In this document: positions 46,742-58,894 of the stretch, one piece after another
Position numbering within the stretch: the stretch's first letter is position 1
How the letters are laid out: every line of letters starts with the position of its first letter
Origin: Chrysoperla carnea
Lineage: Eukaryota; Arthropoda; Insecta; Neuroptera; Chrysopidae
Assembly (NCBI RefSeq): GCF_905475395.1
Contig: NC_058337.1
Coordinates: 117,360,368 to 117,424,367 of the forward strand
DNA: 64,000 bases
Reading direction: 5' to 3'
Notes under the pieces: model-generated
What the model saw: the letters and a program-made list of their open reading frames with translations, nothing else
Databases searched by the model: none
What the model was told of the DNA's origin: nothing
Program-made: the position numbers and the translations under genes

Positions 46742-48200
46742 GGAATGCCACTTTTGCTATCCCAAAATACATGAGTGAAGCAGAATATTCTAGAATCTTT
46801 TAAAGTTCGAGAAACTTATTGAATTTTCGGGAGCGATTTAAAATGATCATTGATAATCGAAAATGAAATTATCGAAAACGTTATTCTTGAATTTCGTTGT
46901 TTGTTGGTTTGGAATCAAAAAGATAATTCGGAAGGTAAAAAGTGTATATTTAAACGATGTAATGCGAGGTCAATTATAAACACATGCCAGAATATTCTAG
47001 AAACGTATGGAACCTATTCTTAATAAATGTGTAAATATTCTACCTAATAGCCTAACCAAGCTCAAAAAATACCTACTCTATTTAACCACGATTACGAGTA
47101 ATGTGAGGCTACCAAATTTTTAAAAAGGATGAACAAAAATGAATAATGCTTGTAGCCATTATATTTAATTCATAAAAATAATTTTAAAATATAAAAAAAT
47201 GAAATGATTAATGGGGTTAATCACTTATAAAAACATTTTTATGTACCTTATTTTAGTTGGGGAGGCATGGAACAAAAACGGCTTCAAAATTTGGATTCTT
47301 CTTTCTTTCTTTGTACGAAACATTAAAGAAGTCGTGATTTTTAGATGTTTTTATTAATTCTGTATTGCGGAGAGCATAAAATCGTAGCATATTCTGAATT
47401 GAAAATGAATATAGCTAAGATAATTATAATTTTAGAAAATTGTTGTAATTGTTTGGGAATGTAGTTATCTACGATCTAATCCCGTTGAAAAATTTCTCAC
47501 AAACTACCGTTGGATCAAAACTAAATTTCCTATAATTTAAAATAGTGCATTTTTATCGTTGACTTAATATATATTGACTTTTAAATGCGTTTGTAACAGG
47601 CTTTTATTATAGTAAAAAATTTAAGCGCTCCAAGCTTTTACAAAGATATATGAAGCTGATTCAGAGGAAAATTTTTACTTTCTTCATCTATGCAATAAAT
47701 GCTTTTACTTTTAAATGTGTTTTAGTAGCGTATTCATATCAAAATATGGTGGAAGCGTTAGGAAGAAAACAGTAATTTTGTGAAGTAATAGCACATTTCT
47801 TCATTGTGTTGTTGTAAGACTTCTTTTATGCTACACACATAGAAATTTTAATTTTAACCAAACACAAAACAATCTTTTTCAAGTCACAATGCATAAGACA
47901 AAATATGTTTTGTCCTTACAAGCTGGAGTATATTAATAATTAATAAAAATATTTTCTCACAGGTAAAAAAAGAGACATATATACAAGTTATACATCATAA
48001 TATGATTCATTTCAAAAAACTAAAAATAAATAAAGAAGTTTCATTTTATGAATTATGGTACACAAAACACACTATTGGTGGCATGAACAACACACACACA
48101 CACACACACAAGTCCATAATAATTGTCCAAGAATACACATTTTCAATTTAATATATAAATTTTATTAATATAAATAAATAATATACCACTGTATGATGTA
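46742..48200. other. A+T-rich non-coding stretch
   Basis: No gene is recognised. A CA microsatellite lies at 48090-48110. Confidence 0.45.
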
Positions 48201-48217
48201 GTTGGTATTGTAGTAGA

Positions 48218-48305
48218 CCCCCCAAACAACAACAAACGGCACGGGGCCTACGCCCACCTGCAGATACCAACGACACCAGAAGCTGCGATTATAACGTCTT
48301 TACTA
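48218..48305. other. G+C-rich patch
   Basis: ACCCCCCAAACAACAACAAA then CGGCACGGGGCCTACGCCCA is strikingly G+C-rich compared with the surroundings. No tRNA, element end or coding frame could be recognised. Confidence 0.4.
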
Positions 48306-48442
48306 ACTGCATCTCATTTCCTAGTCTTTATGTCTATTAAAATTATACAAATTTATTTTTTTTTATTTCTCCATGAACAAATTATTATTATTTTTTTGAA
48401 AAAAATTGTTATTTTATTGTATTTGTTTATGACTGTGTAATA

Positions 48443-48850
48443 GTCCGCAAGCACACATCTAAAAAAGTTACAGGTTGCAAAAGTTACACCGTTGAAGCTT
48501 TGTATATGTGTTTTTCATGTCTTTTTGAATAATTTCTTACCTAAGAAACTGCTCAAGCCTCAACTGGAAGAGGAAACAGGAAAATCAACGAATAATAAAG
48601 GAAAAACTAATTTTGTTCAGTATTCCATTATAATGAGGTGTTCGCTAACCAACATTCTGAAAAGTGCAATTTTGAGGATGTTTATCAACGGACAGAATAA
48701 CAAGAAATGAGTAGCTTGGGACTGCAATCAAAACTTTTTTGAAACCGTTTCACTTTACTTATGTAAAAAGTTGTCCAAAAAGGCATAAAGAATACGTATA
48801 CAAATTCTCAATAGTGATGAATCAGAAACTTTTATAGTGGGCTTGCGGAC
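48443..48850. mobile_element. Tc1/mariner-type MITE with TA duplication
   Basis: The 408-bp element is flanked by TA at 48441-48442 and 48851-48852. The terminal inverted repeats are GTCCGCAAGCACAC and, reversed from the right end, GTCCGCAAGCCCAC: 13 of 14 bases agree. A 72-codon plus-strand frame (48492-48710) fills part of the interior but has no transposase motif that I recognise. The element is therefore a deletion derivative or a MITE mobilised by a transposase encoded elsewhere. Confidence 0.85.
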
Positions 48851-49234
48851 TATAAGTGTTTCTGATTATGATCATGCGTAAAAGATAAATTATTTATGAG
48901 AATATTTATGTTTATTTATGAGATTCAAATACTAATACTAATTCTATAAAGGGCGAAGTGTGCTGGAGTGTATTTGCAATTATAATTAGGATCTATTGCT
49001 GGAGTTAATGTCTAGATAATTTTCTGATAAGATTGTTTCGAAGTAGATACTTGGTTTACTTATATAATAACGTTGTCAATATGACTGAGATGATCTTTGA
49101 AAATAAATTGATTAAATTTTGATTTTTGTTGATAAGTATTATTCACTTACCAAGGCTATTCAGCAGGAGCTTGACCTGACACGATCTAATTTTACTCACC
49201 AGAAAAATTCCAATCTTTATTTCTGCTAACTTAG
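48851..49234. other. A+T-rich non-coding stretch
   Basis: Nothing recognisable. Confidence 0.45.
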
Positions 49235-49385
49235 TATTAATGAGGATCCCAGGCGGGCAATAGACCGTGAGTTTTAAAGGATTGATGATGGTAAGTTTGG
49301 TGGCAATTAAAGTAGCATTAACCCTGACTCCAGTGTCCTGGTTCAAATCTTCGAAGGATGATTTCCGTCCCAATTACATCCGTTA
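49235..49385 (+). mobile_element. Possible tRNA-like SINE fragment
   Basis: CCTGGTTCAAATCTTCGAAGG (49337-49357) fits a Pol III B-box, GGTTCRANTC, and also resembles the 3' end of the local tRNA-Tyr genes with three bases missing. About 50 bp upstream, TTGGTGGCAATTAAAGTA could be a decayed A-box. Whether this is a SINE head or a tRNA-Tyr scrap cannot be decided. The two overlapping frames here are featureless. Confidence 0.35.
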
Positions 49386-49458
49386 TTTTAGCTGCATTGC
49401 TTTGAATCAAAAGATTTTCATACGATTTTTGATTTTTTTTCGTACAATCGCAATATGA

Positions 49459-49650
49459 ACCAAATTTTTGTATTTTTGGGGTTAAAATTACTCTATATTC
49501 CCAGTTCGCGATTTTGTCGATTTCTTTAACGTTTTTCTAATAAAATTATAACATAAATCCAGAAAAATTTCACCTATTTGACTAAAAAATATTGTTTAGG
49601 ATAATTTTGAACCATAAAATACAAAAATTGGCGCCCTTTGACTAATAGAC
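49459..49650. repeat. Inverted-repeat element, ATTTTTGTATTTT family
   Basis: CCAAATTTTTGTATTTTTGG at the left is mirrored by AAATACAAAAATTGG at the right (about 49618-49633), with further inner matches (GGTTAAAATTA against TAATTTTGAACC). The middle contains GTTCGCGATTTTGTCGATTT, as in the tandem units at 28.6-29.04 kb. Confidence 0.6.
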
Positions 49651-51760
49651 TAGGCTCGAATGGTAAACGTAACGCACTTTCAAGTTTACGTCTAAATAGG
49701 AACGCTTAAGGTGGTTAGGAATTCCTGGTTTGGTATGAGTAAGGCAGAACACAGTAGCTTCGACTCAAATCGTGTAGAAGAGGAGTAATATCCCGGAGCA
49801 CTTATTTAGTCGATACCTAGAAAATATCGTTCAATTGATAAATCAATTTGATTTTCAAGATTTTGGATTGTTAGTTTAGGGTATGAAAAATATAAACACC
49901 CAACCTGTTTGAAAGTTAGAAACATATTTTTCTATGAATAATCCATGGAAAACGTATTTTGATAAAAATAGCGGGCAGCTGAATTTTCTGTTTAGAAATC
50001 TTAACGAAAAAAATTCTTGGAATGAATATATCCATATATTCATACTTGATATTGTAAAGAATTCAAAATCAAGCTAGTTATATGTTTAAATCTATTCGCA
50101 CATGCCAATAACAACAGCGCAAACACTTATTCAATACCAACTTCATATTCTTGAATGAAACTACTAAATCTAAAAAATTTTTATACGTCCGAATATTTTT
50201 GATGCGTCTAAATATCACCATAGCATTGATAGTTTTATCACAAACATCTACATCTTGAAATAAGATTTCAGATAAAAAATTTCTTGAAAATATCATCACA
50301 ACACAATTTGAACAAAACATGATTTTCAATAAAGTCATTGTAGGACAGAAATCCAAAAAAAAAAAAAAAAAAAATGAATCCATTATTGACCAATGTTTAT
50401 AAAATATTCAAAATAATTATGCATACATACTTAGTTGTTATAGTTTTAAAAGACCTTAAGCCAAAAATAAGGGATAAAAGTTTATCATAACTTTAAATCA
50501 CAAGATTTTATATTTAAAGTCTTAAGGATTTCGTTAAGACCCTCTCTTATTTTATTTAATATTGAGTTTTTATGTTTTATCAAATGACCCAATCTCATTT
50601 TGATATTACTCTGTGGTTAACCTTATCGATAGTCGTTATCATTCTCCAAAGTACTATGTATGAAGCGTGCCAGGTGTAACTGAATACGATACCCACATAC
50701 TGCATGTATTTCGTATTCATGTCTTTACAAATTAAAAACTATTATTTAGAAAGAAAAAAAAAACAAAATCAATATACATAGATTTTTATCGAAAATCAAT
50801 TGAAATTTTTAACAGTTGAAAAATTGTTACATCTGTTTTGAGTGGTGTTGGTCCTGAGAAATTTAGGGACAATTGTCATTTATTTTGATGTATTGTGATT
50901 TTGTTATGATCGAAGATTGTGATCTTGAAGTAGAGATCGGGTACATTTATGTATTAATATTTGTTCCAAATTTTCGGTCGTGTTTCAATAAATAGGTCAT
51001 ACAAATTATTTATTTCTTCTATTTTTAGTCTTGAAACAAGTTTGCTATTTATTTGCAAAAAAACTAGGATAAAATTAATTTTTTTAAATATTTTAGTATG
51101 TGTTTGAAAAAATGCAAATTCGCCAATCTTCGGTAAGAACACAATTTCCATACCAATGTAAGAAAGCTACAAGAAGAGGACCATTTTATGAACATTTTTC
51201 CAACTCGATTATAGAGATAAATTTGCAGATTGAATATCACCATAAGAGGAAAATACAGTTTCAAAAAGTGAACAAATAGCTCCGAGGAAAATGTTATAGC
51301 AATAGAGGCGCTGATTTTCTTTAAAAAGTAGACTATTCACACTATAAAAGCTGTTGCTGCTTTATGGTAAACCTTTGGACTTCAAATTTCGAGTAAATAA
51401 TCAAAAGGTATTGGCTATGACTTAAATGATTATGTCTTGTACATTAATTAAGGAAAGACAAATTTGCTTGTGAATTTTAAATTAAGAAATTTTTTACTCA
51501 ATAACTCATCCATTATTATTAGCATACAAAAATTTTGAAACTAAACTTCTTCTAATCTTATATATTATTTCTATATTTTTTGCTGTCCAACCAAGACCTT
51601 CCTTGTTCTTTTATCAAATTTCATGATTTAAAAATAGACTCAGGGTCTAAAAATGAACCGCTTAGGAAAAACCAGCTAGATAAATAAAATTAAGATTTAA
51701 TTTTGTTCTTTATGTAATTTTTATATTATATCTGGACTAAAATTGCCTATAAATAAAGAG
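49651..51760. other. A+T-rich non-coding stretch with an unassigned 101-codon minus-strand frame
   Basis: The minus-strand frame 50078-50383 starts with seven Phe codons from a poly(A) tract. It includes EILFQDVDVCDKTINAMVIF and two CxxC-like spots, but no domain is recognised. Text at 49655-49770 (GGCTCGAATGGTAAACGTAA, CTTCGACTCAAATCG) could be a decayed Pol III-type element. Confidence 0.35.
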
Positions 51761-51862
51761 AGTAAATTACTTATCATTGACATTTTGTTTCACTTATCTC
51801 TAGCCTGTCTTTTCGCGATCGCAAGATACGGTGGCGCCGCGCAGCGAGGATTAGTGAAACTA

Positions 51863-52323
51863 TTATAGAGGATTTTGAGTTTTGACAGCTATACAAGTGC
51901 TGAATGTTTTTGTTGTTGAGATGGAAATTATTAAAAATGAAAAACGTTGTGGTGTTCCCCAGTGTGGGAAAACAAGATCTACAGGCGTCAGTTGTCGCAC
52001 AATGTCGCAAAAAGATGCTTGCACTTGCTTCCCGCGCCCGCTTTGCAAGAACAATAGCATTCGATTTTTTTGTTGTCATTGGCTACAAACACTTTGATTT
52101 AGATCTCATGAGGTTTCTCGGTGATGTTCGACGTTTGCAAACATGAAGATTTGATTAACAAACAATTATTTTGCTTCGATTGGATACCACAGAAAAACAA
52201 GTTTTTGGAACGAGAAAGGGCCTCTCCTTCCATCAACGGCCTTACTGATCCACCAAGTAGATAAAATATATCACCAATATTAATATCCAGGGCTTTCTCC
52301 ATGTTAAAAAAACAAATAAACAA
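51863..52323 (-). pseudogene. SWIM zinc-finger protein fragment (broken)
   Basis: On the minus strand an ATG-started stretch reads MEKALDINIGDIFYLLGG and GSVRPLMEGEALSRSKNL, ending SNITEKPHEI. The continuing text encodes ECYCSCKAGAGSKCKHLFAT. The latter matches the SWIM pattern CxC-x7-CxH (CSC, then CKH). From memory, the block RPLMEGEAL...CGIQ...SNI.EKPHEI followed by this finger is the arrangement in insect SWIM-type proteins that often carry a YqaJ-like nuclease domain further on; that nuclease is not visible here. About two breaks interrupt the reading, so it is a pseudogene or a badly decayed fragment. The region is clearly richer in G+C than its surroundings, and G+C-rich text continues at 51820-51845. 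Plus-strand frames here are shadows. Confidence 0.65.
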
Positions 52324-52854
52324 AAAAAATGCAAAAATTTATTTTGACAATTTGAACGAAAATCCTCTATATCGGCCATATTGCATTCACACCAGAGCCA
52401 TCTCTAGGTAATTTCGTTCGCCATTAGTCAAGGTTACCGCACTGTGCAATCTGATAAACGTAAAGGTTTTGATATTTTAAATCTTTGATTCTTAGAACGT
52501 TGTTTGTATTTGAAACAAATTTTATTATCTATTATATAAATTTTCATCTAAACACATACTAAATCGAGAAAGTGAAAGAGACAATCGCACGATATAATAA
52601 AGGGTGATCCAAATCGAGGTTCTTAACTTTAATAAAACAAACAAACACACACGTGAAATTTAATATTGTCTTAATTACAATTTTATTAATCGAATTAAAT
52701 CTACTCCATTTAATTAACATGAAAAATTATATCAGTCAAATGCCCGCGTATGAACCTTCTGCATAAGTTTATTCGTTCCAATTAATTTTCTATGACTTTC
52801 CAAGAGTTATTTCGACTATAACTTTTTTAGGTACCTACTCCAACGTGTTTGTTT
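52324..52854. other. Non-coding stretch upstream of the SWIM fragment
   Basis: No gene is supported. The first 120 bp is relatively G+C-rich and could be the former 5' leader of the SWIM fragment. Confidence 0.4.
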
Positions 52855-53420
52855 TTATATCATATGTAATATGCAAGGTATACTAAGTTTAGTCCCAGGT
52901 TTGTAACGCTTAAAAATATTGATGCTATGAACAAAATTTTGGTATAGGTGTTAAATATATAAAATCACCTAATCAGTCCATTTCCGGTTGTCCGTCCGTC
53001 TGTGAACAAGATGTCCGTCTGTGAACTCAAAAACGAAAAAAGATATCAAGCTGAAATTCTTACAGCGTACTCAGGACAAAAAAAGTGAGGTCGAGTTCGT
53101 AAATGAGCAACATAGGTCAATTGGATCTTAACCTTGTAAACCGTTAAAGATAGAACAAAAGTTTAATGGTAAAAAATATTCCTTATAAAAAAATAACCAA
53201 CTTTTGTTTGAAACATTTTTTCGTAAACATCACTGTTTTTACCCGTGAGGGCGCAAATGAGGCGTAAATTGTATAGTATGTATTATATGGGAACATCAGT
53301 TATGAATGTGTGACTTGTATAGGTATATGTGTAATGTGAGTAATCAACACTGTCTATACATGGTATTTCAACAATTAACACAGTCAATTGTTTGTCTTCA
53401 CTTGTTTTAAACTATAATTA
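52855..53420 (+). mobile_element. Interspersed repeat family R59, copy 1
   Basis: Landmarks in order: AGTTTAGTCCCAGGTTTGTA, GTCCATTTCCGGTTGTCCGT, CTCAAAAACGAAAAAAGATA, TTACAGCGTACTCAGGACAA, CTTTTGTTTGAAACATTTTT, CCCGTGAGGGCGCAAATGAG and CAACAATTAACACAGTCAAT. The copy at 58.9 kb is collinear. A short self-complementary end (ACAATTAACNNAGTCAATTGT) closes the element. There is no transposase; the class is unknown. Confidence 0.75.
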
Positions 53421-55190
53421 ATTATTTTCCATACTTTTGCAAGTAGATGAAGCTGCAATCACGATATATAAATGATAATATATTCATAATAAATTATACA
53501 GATACATAATATATTTTGAGATGAGATCTCTCATATAGTTGATATCAATATTCAATATGCAACAGATATTAAACAGACAAATTAAATTCGTCAGACATCA
53601 TACTACTACTCTATTCTAAACATACCATGGTTATATTGTTACCATAATAATATTTATCTCAACTATGGAGCTCGTTGATACTCTCTGCCATAGTCAAATC
53701 AAATATTAAATGTCATTTTGAGGTGTTTAAAGGTCTATCTGTCACATATATAATTCAATTTAATTGTTTAATTATACTATATATGTAAGTACTTGTATAA
53801 GTAGTGAACCGTAGCTTGAAAATATTTCTGTGTATTCGTGTAGGTCTTAACATGAAGCGCATTCCTCACAGTTCCTTACGATAATCCGAAAATTTTATAG
53901 GCCCGGAGTATTGTTTTAATTACGAGTTGGCTAGGTTTAGTTTTTCGACTATAAAAGAGTTGGTTGTGTTTAACCCTTGCGTTTAAAAATGGGATAACAA
54001 ATGAAAGATTTATGATTTTAAGATTTTTTTTTTTTTGACAATCTGATTGATAGTTGAGAAAAAGATTTGTTAAAGTAGTAAATTGTTAATAATTACCATA
54101 AAAATTGTTCTTTGTTAATGTAAAAACAAATATTAAAAATTCATTATAAAAATAACGCCTACTTTTGAGAACAGAAACACATACGCCTATGCTTTTAATG
54201 TTAATTTTGTCTACTTTTGTGAATCACAGAACAATCCCCAAAGGTATCATAAATCTATATGCAATTATGAAAAATTACATTTGGATTCATTATGTTATCC
54301 ATATGTTTTGCCAATAGTCTTATCAATGACAACAAGACATTGAACATGGGTTCAGTGTTATTTTGATAAATATTTAATAACACAGGCCATGCCCCGTGGC
54401 TGAAATTTTATCAAAAAAACATACAAATGAATGAAATCACATGCTAAAAATAATAAAAATAATTTAATCTATGCCCGTGAGTAATAAGTATTTTTACCAC
54501 TCAGTATAAGGGGGAAAATAGTGCATTACCGCACTAAGATGTGATACACGCATTATAAACATATTTCTGCGATTGACTAACTCATGCTACTCTCGTTGTG
54601 CGAGCTCGTTGCAAGCGTACCGTAATAATGCTGTTATCCTACTAGTTTCGTAACTAATTATTTTAGGGTTACGATTTTATTGTACTTTAAAGGTAGAAAA
54701 TAATTTTTCCTACGAATCACTCATTCATGACTCTTAAAACTGGACGATCTCAATTTAAAATATCAATGATAATTTGGAGCGCCTCAATCTTTTACCAATA
54801 GTCATGTATGAGTGACTCATAAGAAATATTATTTTTACTTTTAAGTTTCAATAAAAGTTTGTTCTCCAGAAAAGTATTTTTCGTTAAAATTTTAATTTAA
54901 AACTAAAAAACGAATGTTTATTAATTATGGTGGAAGCGATGGGAAAGATAGGTTATAAAAATGCATTGTAGTTCGATTTACATATGGATGCAATATTTCA
55001 GCTACAATGGAAATCGGGGAGTAGATTAAGTTTAACTTGTAAGATTTGATTAAAAACAACCAACAGGTGAAAATAAATAGAAGCCTATAATACATATTTA
55101 AAATATACTTATCTCGTGTAAACCTAGCCCCTCTCATCACAAAACAAATCGGTTCTTTTCCGAAAAATTAGTGCTATTAATGTGCCAATG
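53421..55190. other. A+T-rich non-coding stretch
   Basis: No gene is recognised. The stretch 54520-54650 (GTGATACACGCATTATAAAC, GTTGCAAGCGTACCGTAATA) may be an old repeat related to 21.3 kb. Confidence 0.4.
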
Positions 55191-55194
55191 TATT

Positions 55195-55253
55195 GTTTGC
55201 TCTATTTCCGCTACCGATTAAAGGTGGTGGGACTAGGGTAGCGAAGAGCAAGC
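55195..55253. repeat. Imperfect hairpin
   Basis: GTTTGCTCT...CGCTACC at the left pairs with GGTAGCG...AGAGCAAGC at the right around a spacer of about 21 nt. A small bulge separates two stems of 7-8 bp. Confidence 0.6.
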
Positions 55254-56854
55254 GTTATGACAACGTTAAAAACTTCACAGTCCTGTAAAAGATTTACCAA
55301 ACAGGTAACTGTTCACAGTGAAATCTAAATTGGCCTGTGGTCAAAGCTTGAGCAGTTACGGATTTATAGGTCCTTGGAAAACATATCGCATCTATCTCGA
55401 AATATCAATAATTGGCTATGACTTAAAATTAAATTAATTAAAAATTATATCAGTCTATTGTGTTATTACTAAACGATATCAAAATTTTACCAAAAGAAAA
55501 AGTTTCTGGGGGACTTTATCGAAATATATATTATTAGAAACCTACTTTGGTCTAGAAAAACTGCTCACCGTACTTCTTGAACATTTAAACGCAATAAGTT
55601 CAGATTATTTGTACAAATTAATTAGCATGCACAAATCGATTTATGCAAATAACATTAGCGTGTAAATCTATCATGACGGTAGCTACCTTAAATAAATATA
55701 AATCCATAATAATAATTATAAATTTAATATCAACATGTGATTGAATGAATATTATTTTCATAATTCAATAATAATATTAAAATACATTTCAATTATTCAA
55801 AATATTAACTACACACACTATCGATGATGATAAAACCAAACATCATTTGTCTATTTACATTTACCGAACAAACGAACGGATGGTTTTACTATCTTTATCC
55901 ATTTATATAATTATCCTTGTCATATATAATAATTATTATGAGATGTGTGGTATTATTTGGTATTATATGGCGTTTGATATATATATTTTGAAATGTTATC
56001 CATCAAAATTTATTGTTTGTAATTAATAATCATCATATGCGGATTGTTTTGTTGGTAGTAGTTGAAGCTTGTAGCACAAAAACAAGCTCACTGAGCTTTA
56101 TATGTATGTAATACAAATTAATAAATACCTACACAGAGAGCTATATAGTGTATGGAATGTTTTAAATAAGTCTTTTTTAAAGGATTGGACTACATAATAG
56201 ACCATTTGCCCAAATGAAAGCGAAGTTTGTTTGATTCTTTATGTCTACCATTTCGAAAGTTATAAGACAGTTAACCCAAATTCAGTTTTTTTTTCTTTCA
56301 ATTTTCTTGTTTTGGCGATTAATTTTTGCCTATTCTTACCTAACTTTCAAGTAAGCTTAGGTAGGAGGGCTTGTATGGCAATGTACTTGGCGATGTGAGA
56401 CGCTTTGTGTTGTCTTGTTTAAAAATAAACATCCCCTGAGCTCTAGAAACTTTTTACTCTTTAATCAAAGCTCTTTATTGTTTTAATATCTATTCACCAC
56501 ACCATTTCACCACGCTATATTCACCACCCAGAAAACTACTTTGTCTTAATATTTTAGCGACGGTTTTGCAGAGCCGGACATTAAAACAACAGAAATATTG
56601 TTGCTTTTTCTTCCCCACATTCTCCGCAGAAGCACCCTTTGTTATCCCCTGTTTTTTCAGTTTGCTTCTGACGGTATCACAGAATACACGGTATATACAG
56701 CGTCTTTCTTATCATTCATCAGTCTGTTTTTTCCATATCGACGTTTTGTCGTTTCAAACAATGACAAAATCATCTTGATTTCGCCATATCTCTCTTAGTT
56801 TTCTGGTTTTAATTGCATCTATTAAAGCTTTTAGCGATTGGCGGTGGCAGTTGT
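55254..56854. other. A+T-rich non-coding stretch
   Basis: No gene is recognised. Two overlapping plus-strand frames near 56566-56798 have no domain. Confidence 0.45.
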
Positions 56855-57140
56855 AAGTCCAACATATCTATGCCTGTGCGTCTACCCGTAGCATCGTAGC
56901 TCCTTTTTTTAAGATAATTTGATTGAGATAGTTTTTAGCTTTGTTTTACCTGCGAGTTTAGGGCTCTTTATATGATATGACAAACTAGAAAAAAGGTGAT
57001 AATCTTGAAACAGCTCAGCGGATTTTCTTGAAACAGCTCAGCGGATTTTCTTGAAACATAGCCAAGAAGTCTCTCAAATTACTTTTTAAACAATAAAAAG
57101 AAATCAAAATCTGTAAATTCATTTAGGAGCTACGATAAAT
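56855..57140. mobile_element. CCCCCGA foldback family, copy 5, with internal tandem repeat
   Basis: GTAGCATCGTAGCTCC near 56888 is mirrored by TAGGAGCTACGAT near 57124, and TTTGATTGAGATAGTTTTTA by the CCAAGAAGTCTCTCAAATTA block. Inside, a 23-bp unit (CTTGAAACAGCTCAGCGGAT...) is repeated exactly at 57004-57026 and 57027-57049. The CCCCCGA termini are not preserved. Confidence 0.6.
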
Positions 57141-58894
57141 CGACCAGAAATGATTTTATGTCGAAGGTTTCTTTAAATTTTTAATCAATATTATTGGCTC
57201 CAAACCTTTCAAGTCTGTCTGCTTATGTTGTTATGATTTGAGCAATATAAAAACATTGGTATACGTGTATTTTATCCGAAGAATATATCTTTGAAGGAGG
57301 AATAAATCATTTTACAACTATTTCATTTCATTCTGAGAAAAAAATCTAAAAGGAGAGTGTCATATTTTATATAAATGACATGGCTAACCCACTTTATGCA
57401 CTCTAAGAAACCATTTGAGGTATAGTAAAAATAGACCTTAATATCCGTGATACACATATTATGAACATAACTCGTACTGGTATAGATGTTTCATAAAGAT
57501 TATTAAATGTATGTATTGTTGATCCAATGGTCATTAATAAAATATATAATATCTATTAATTTAATTTGTATTATTCACCAAAAAAAAAAAAAAAAAAAAA
57601 CAATCATTTTTAATATTTCATTGTCAATTGTAATGGTTTAAAAAAAAAAATCAGAATCCATTTAATAATTTCATGGTGGTTTTGAAGAGAAATTGATTTC
57701 ACTAAAACAAAAAAAAAAACAAAAAAATGCGTGTATGAAATACAATTTTTATAATTAAAATTCTAAAATTTCACTTTAGTTAACAATCTTGCAATAAATT
57801 GATTCTTTGTTTTAAGGAAATGTTGTTTTTTTAGAAGTTCACAACTTTGAGTTGGCAAAAATCTTTTGTTTGATAACACATTTGACTGGAAAAATGGTAG
57901 CTGTGTGTTTTTTGTTGGTTTTGGTTTTCTATTTCATAGTGAATGGATGGTATTGAACGTGTCTTTACGTTTTGTGGTCAAAACCAAGCCTTAAATAGAA
58001 ATTTATTATAATATATACATTAATAGAATAGAAATTAAATGGAAATTTTACCATTCTCTATATTAGTTTTTCTTGTTGAGACAGTACGAGATTAATGTTT
58101 ACGAAAAGAAATATTTTGTACTTTTACTGAGTGACATATACTTTTCACAAATTCTTTTTATGGATTTAATTTAGGAACTTAGAAGCGAAAAAAAATTACG
58201 AGTACGTTAAATTTAATTTTATAGCTTGAATTATTGAAATTTGCAGTTTTGTTCGATTATATATATATATATGACAATAATTCAATTTAAAGAAGTGTGT
58301 AATTTCCAAAACGTGAAAAATTTCAAAAAATTCGAAATCATTTTTGTTAAACAGAATTTACTAAGCTTTAAAAACAAGTCATACACAAGTTTACAAACAG
58401 ATGAATAAAAAAATGTGTTAAAATTTTTATGAAAAACCATAAATTAGAAAACTTTTAGAATTTCAGTTTGTTCTTTAAAGATGTAAAACTTTTTTGATTA
58501 CTTCTTATATGAATGGTATGTTATGTCATTGTAAAATGAAATATCATTTTCGTTTCTCTTTTCATAAAAAAAAAATCACAGACAACTTTCACTTTGCTCT
58601 TCTTACACCTTCAGTAATGTTCCATACTGCTCCATTATAATAACTATCTTGTTGAATAGAAAGTATAACTTTATGACGGTGAATTTTTCTTTTTTTTCAC
58701 AGTCAATTTTTAAACAATTTTCAAAAAGTTTTTGTGGATTTATTCAGTCTAAAAATTGTGGCATGTAAAAAATTGAAATTGATAGAAGAAGTGTTCTTTG
58801 AATTATTTAAACTTTTTTTAAATATAAATATTTAAGGCAGTTTGGAATAGAAATATTTTAACGTAAGACTATTTAAAAGTAGTCTTTTTATACC
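57141..58894. other. A+T-rich non-coding stretch
   Basis: No gene is seen. A poly(A) run of about 22 lies near 57580-57601, followed by further A runs. Confidence 0.45.

Noticed and set aside
50078-50383. 101-codon minus-strand open frame as a gene
   Set aside because: It begins in a poly(A)-derived Phe run and shows no recognisable motif; length alone is not convincing in such A+T-rich DNA.
51882-52146. Plus-strand cysteine-containing frames (CGVPQCGKTRSTGVS) as a THAP-like finger
   Set aside because: The minus strand of the same region carries a clearly recognisable SWIM finger, so the plus-strand frames are shadows.
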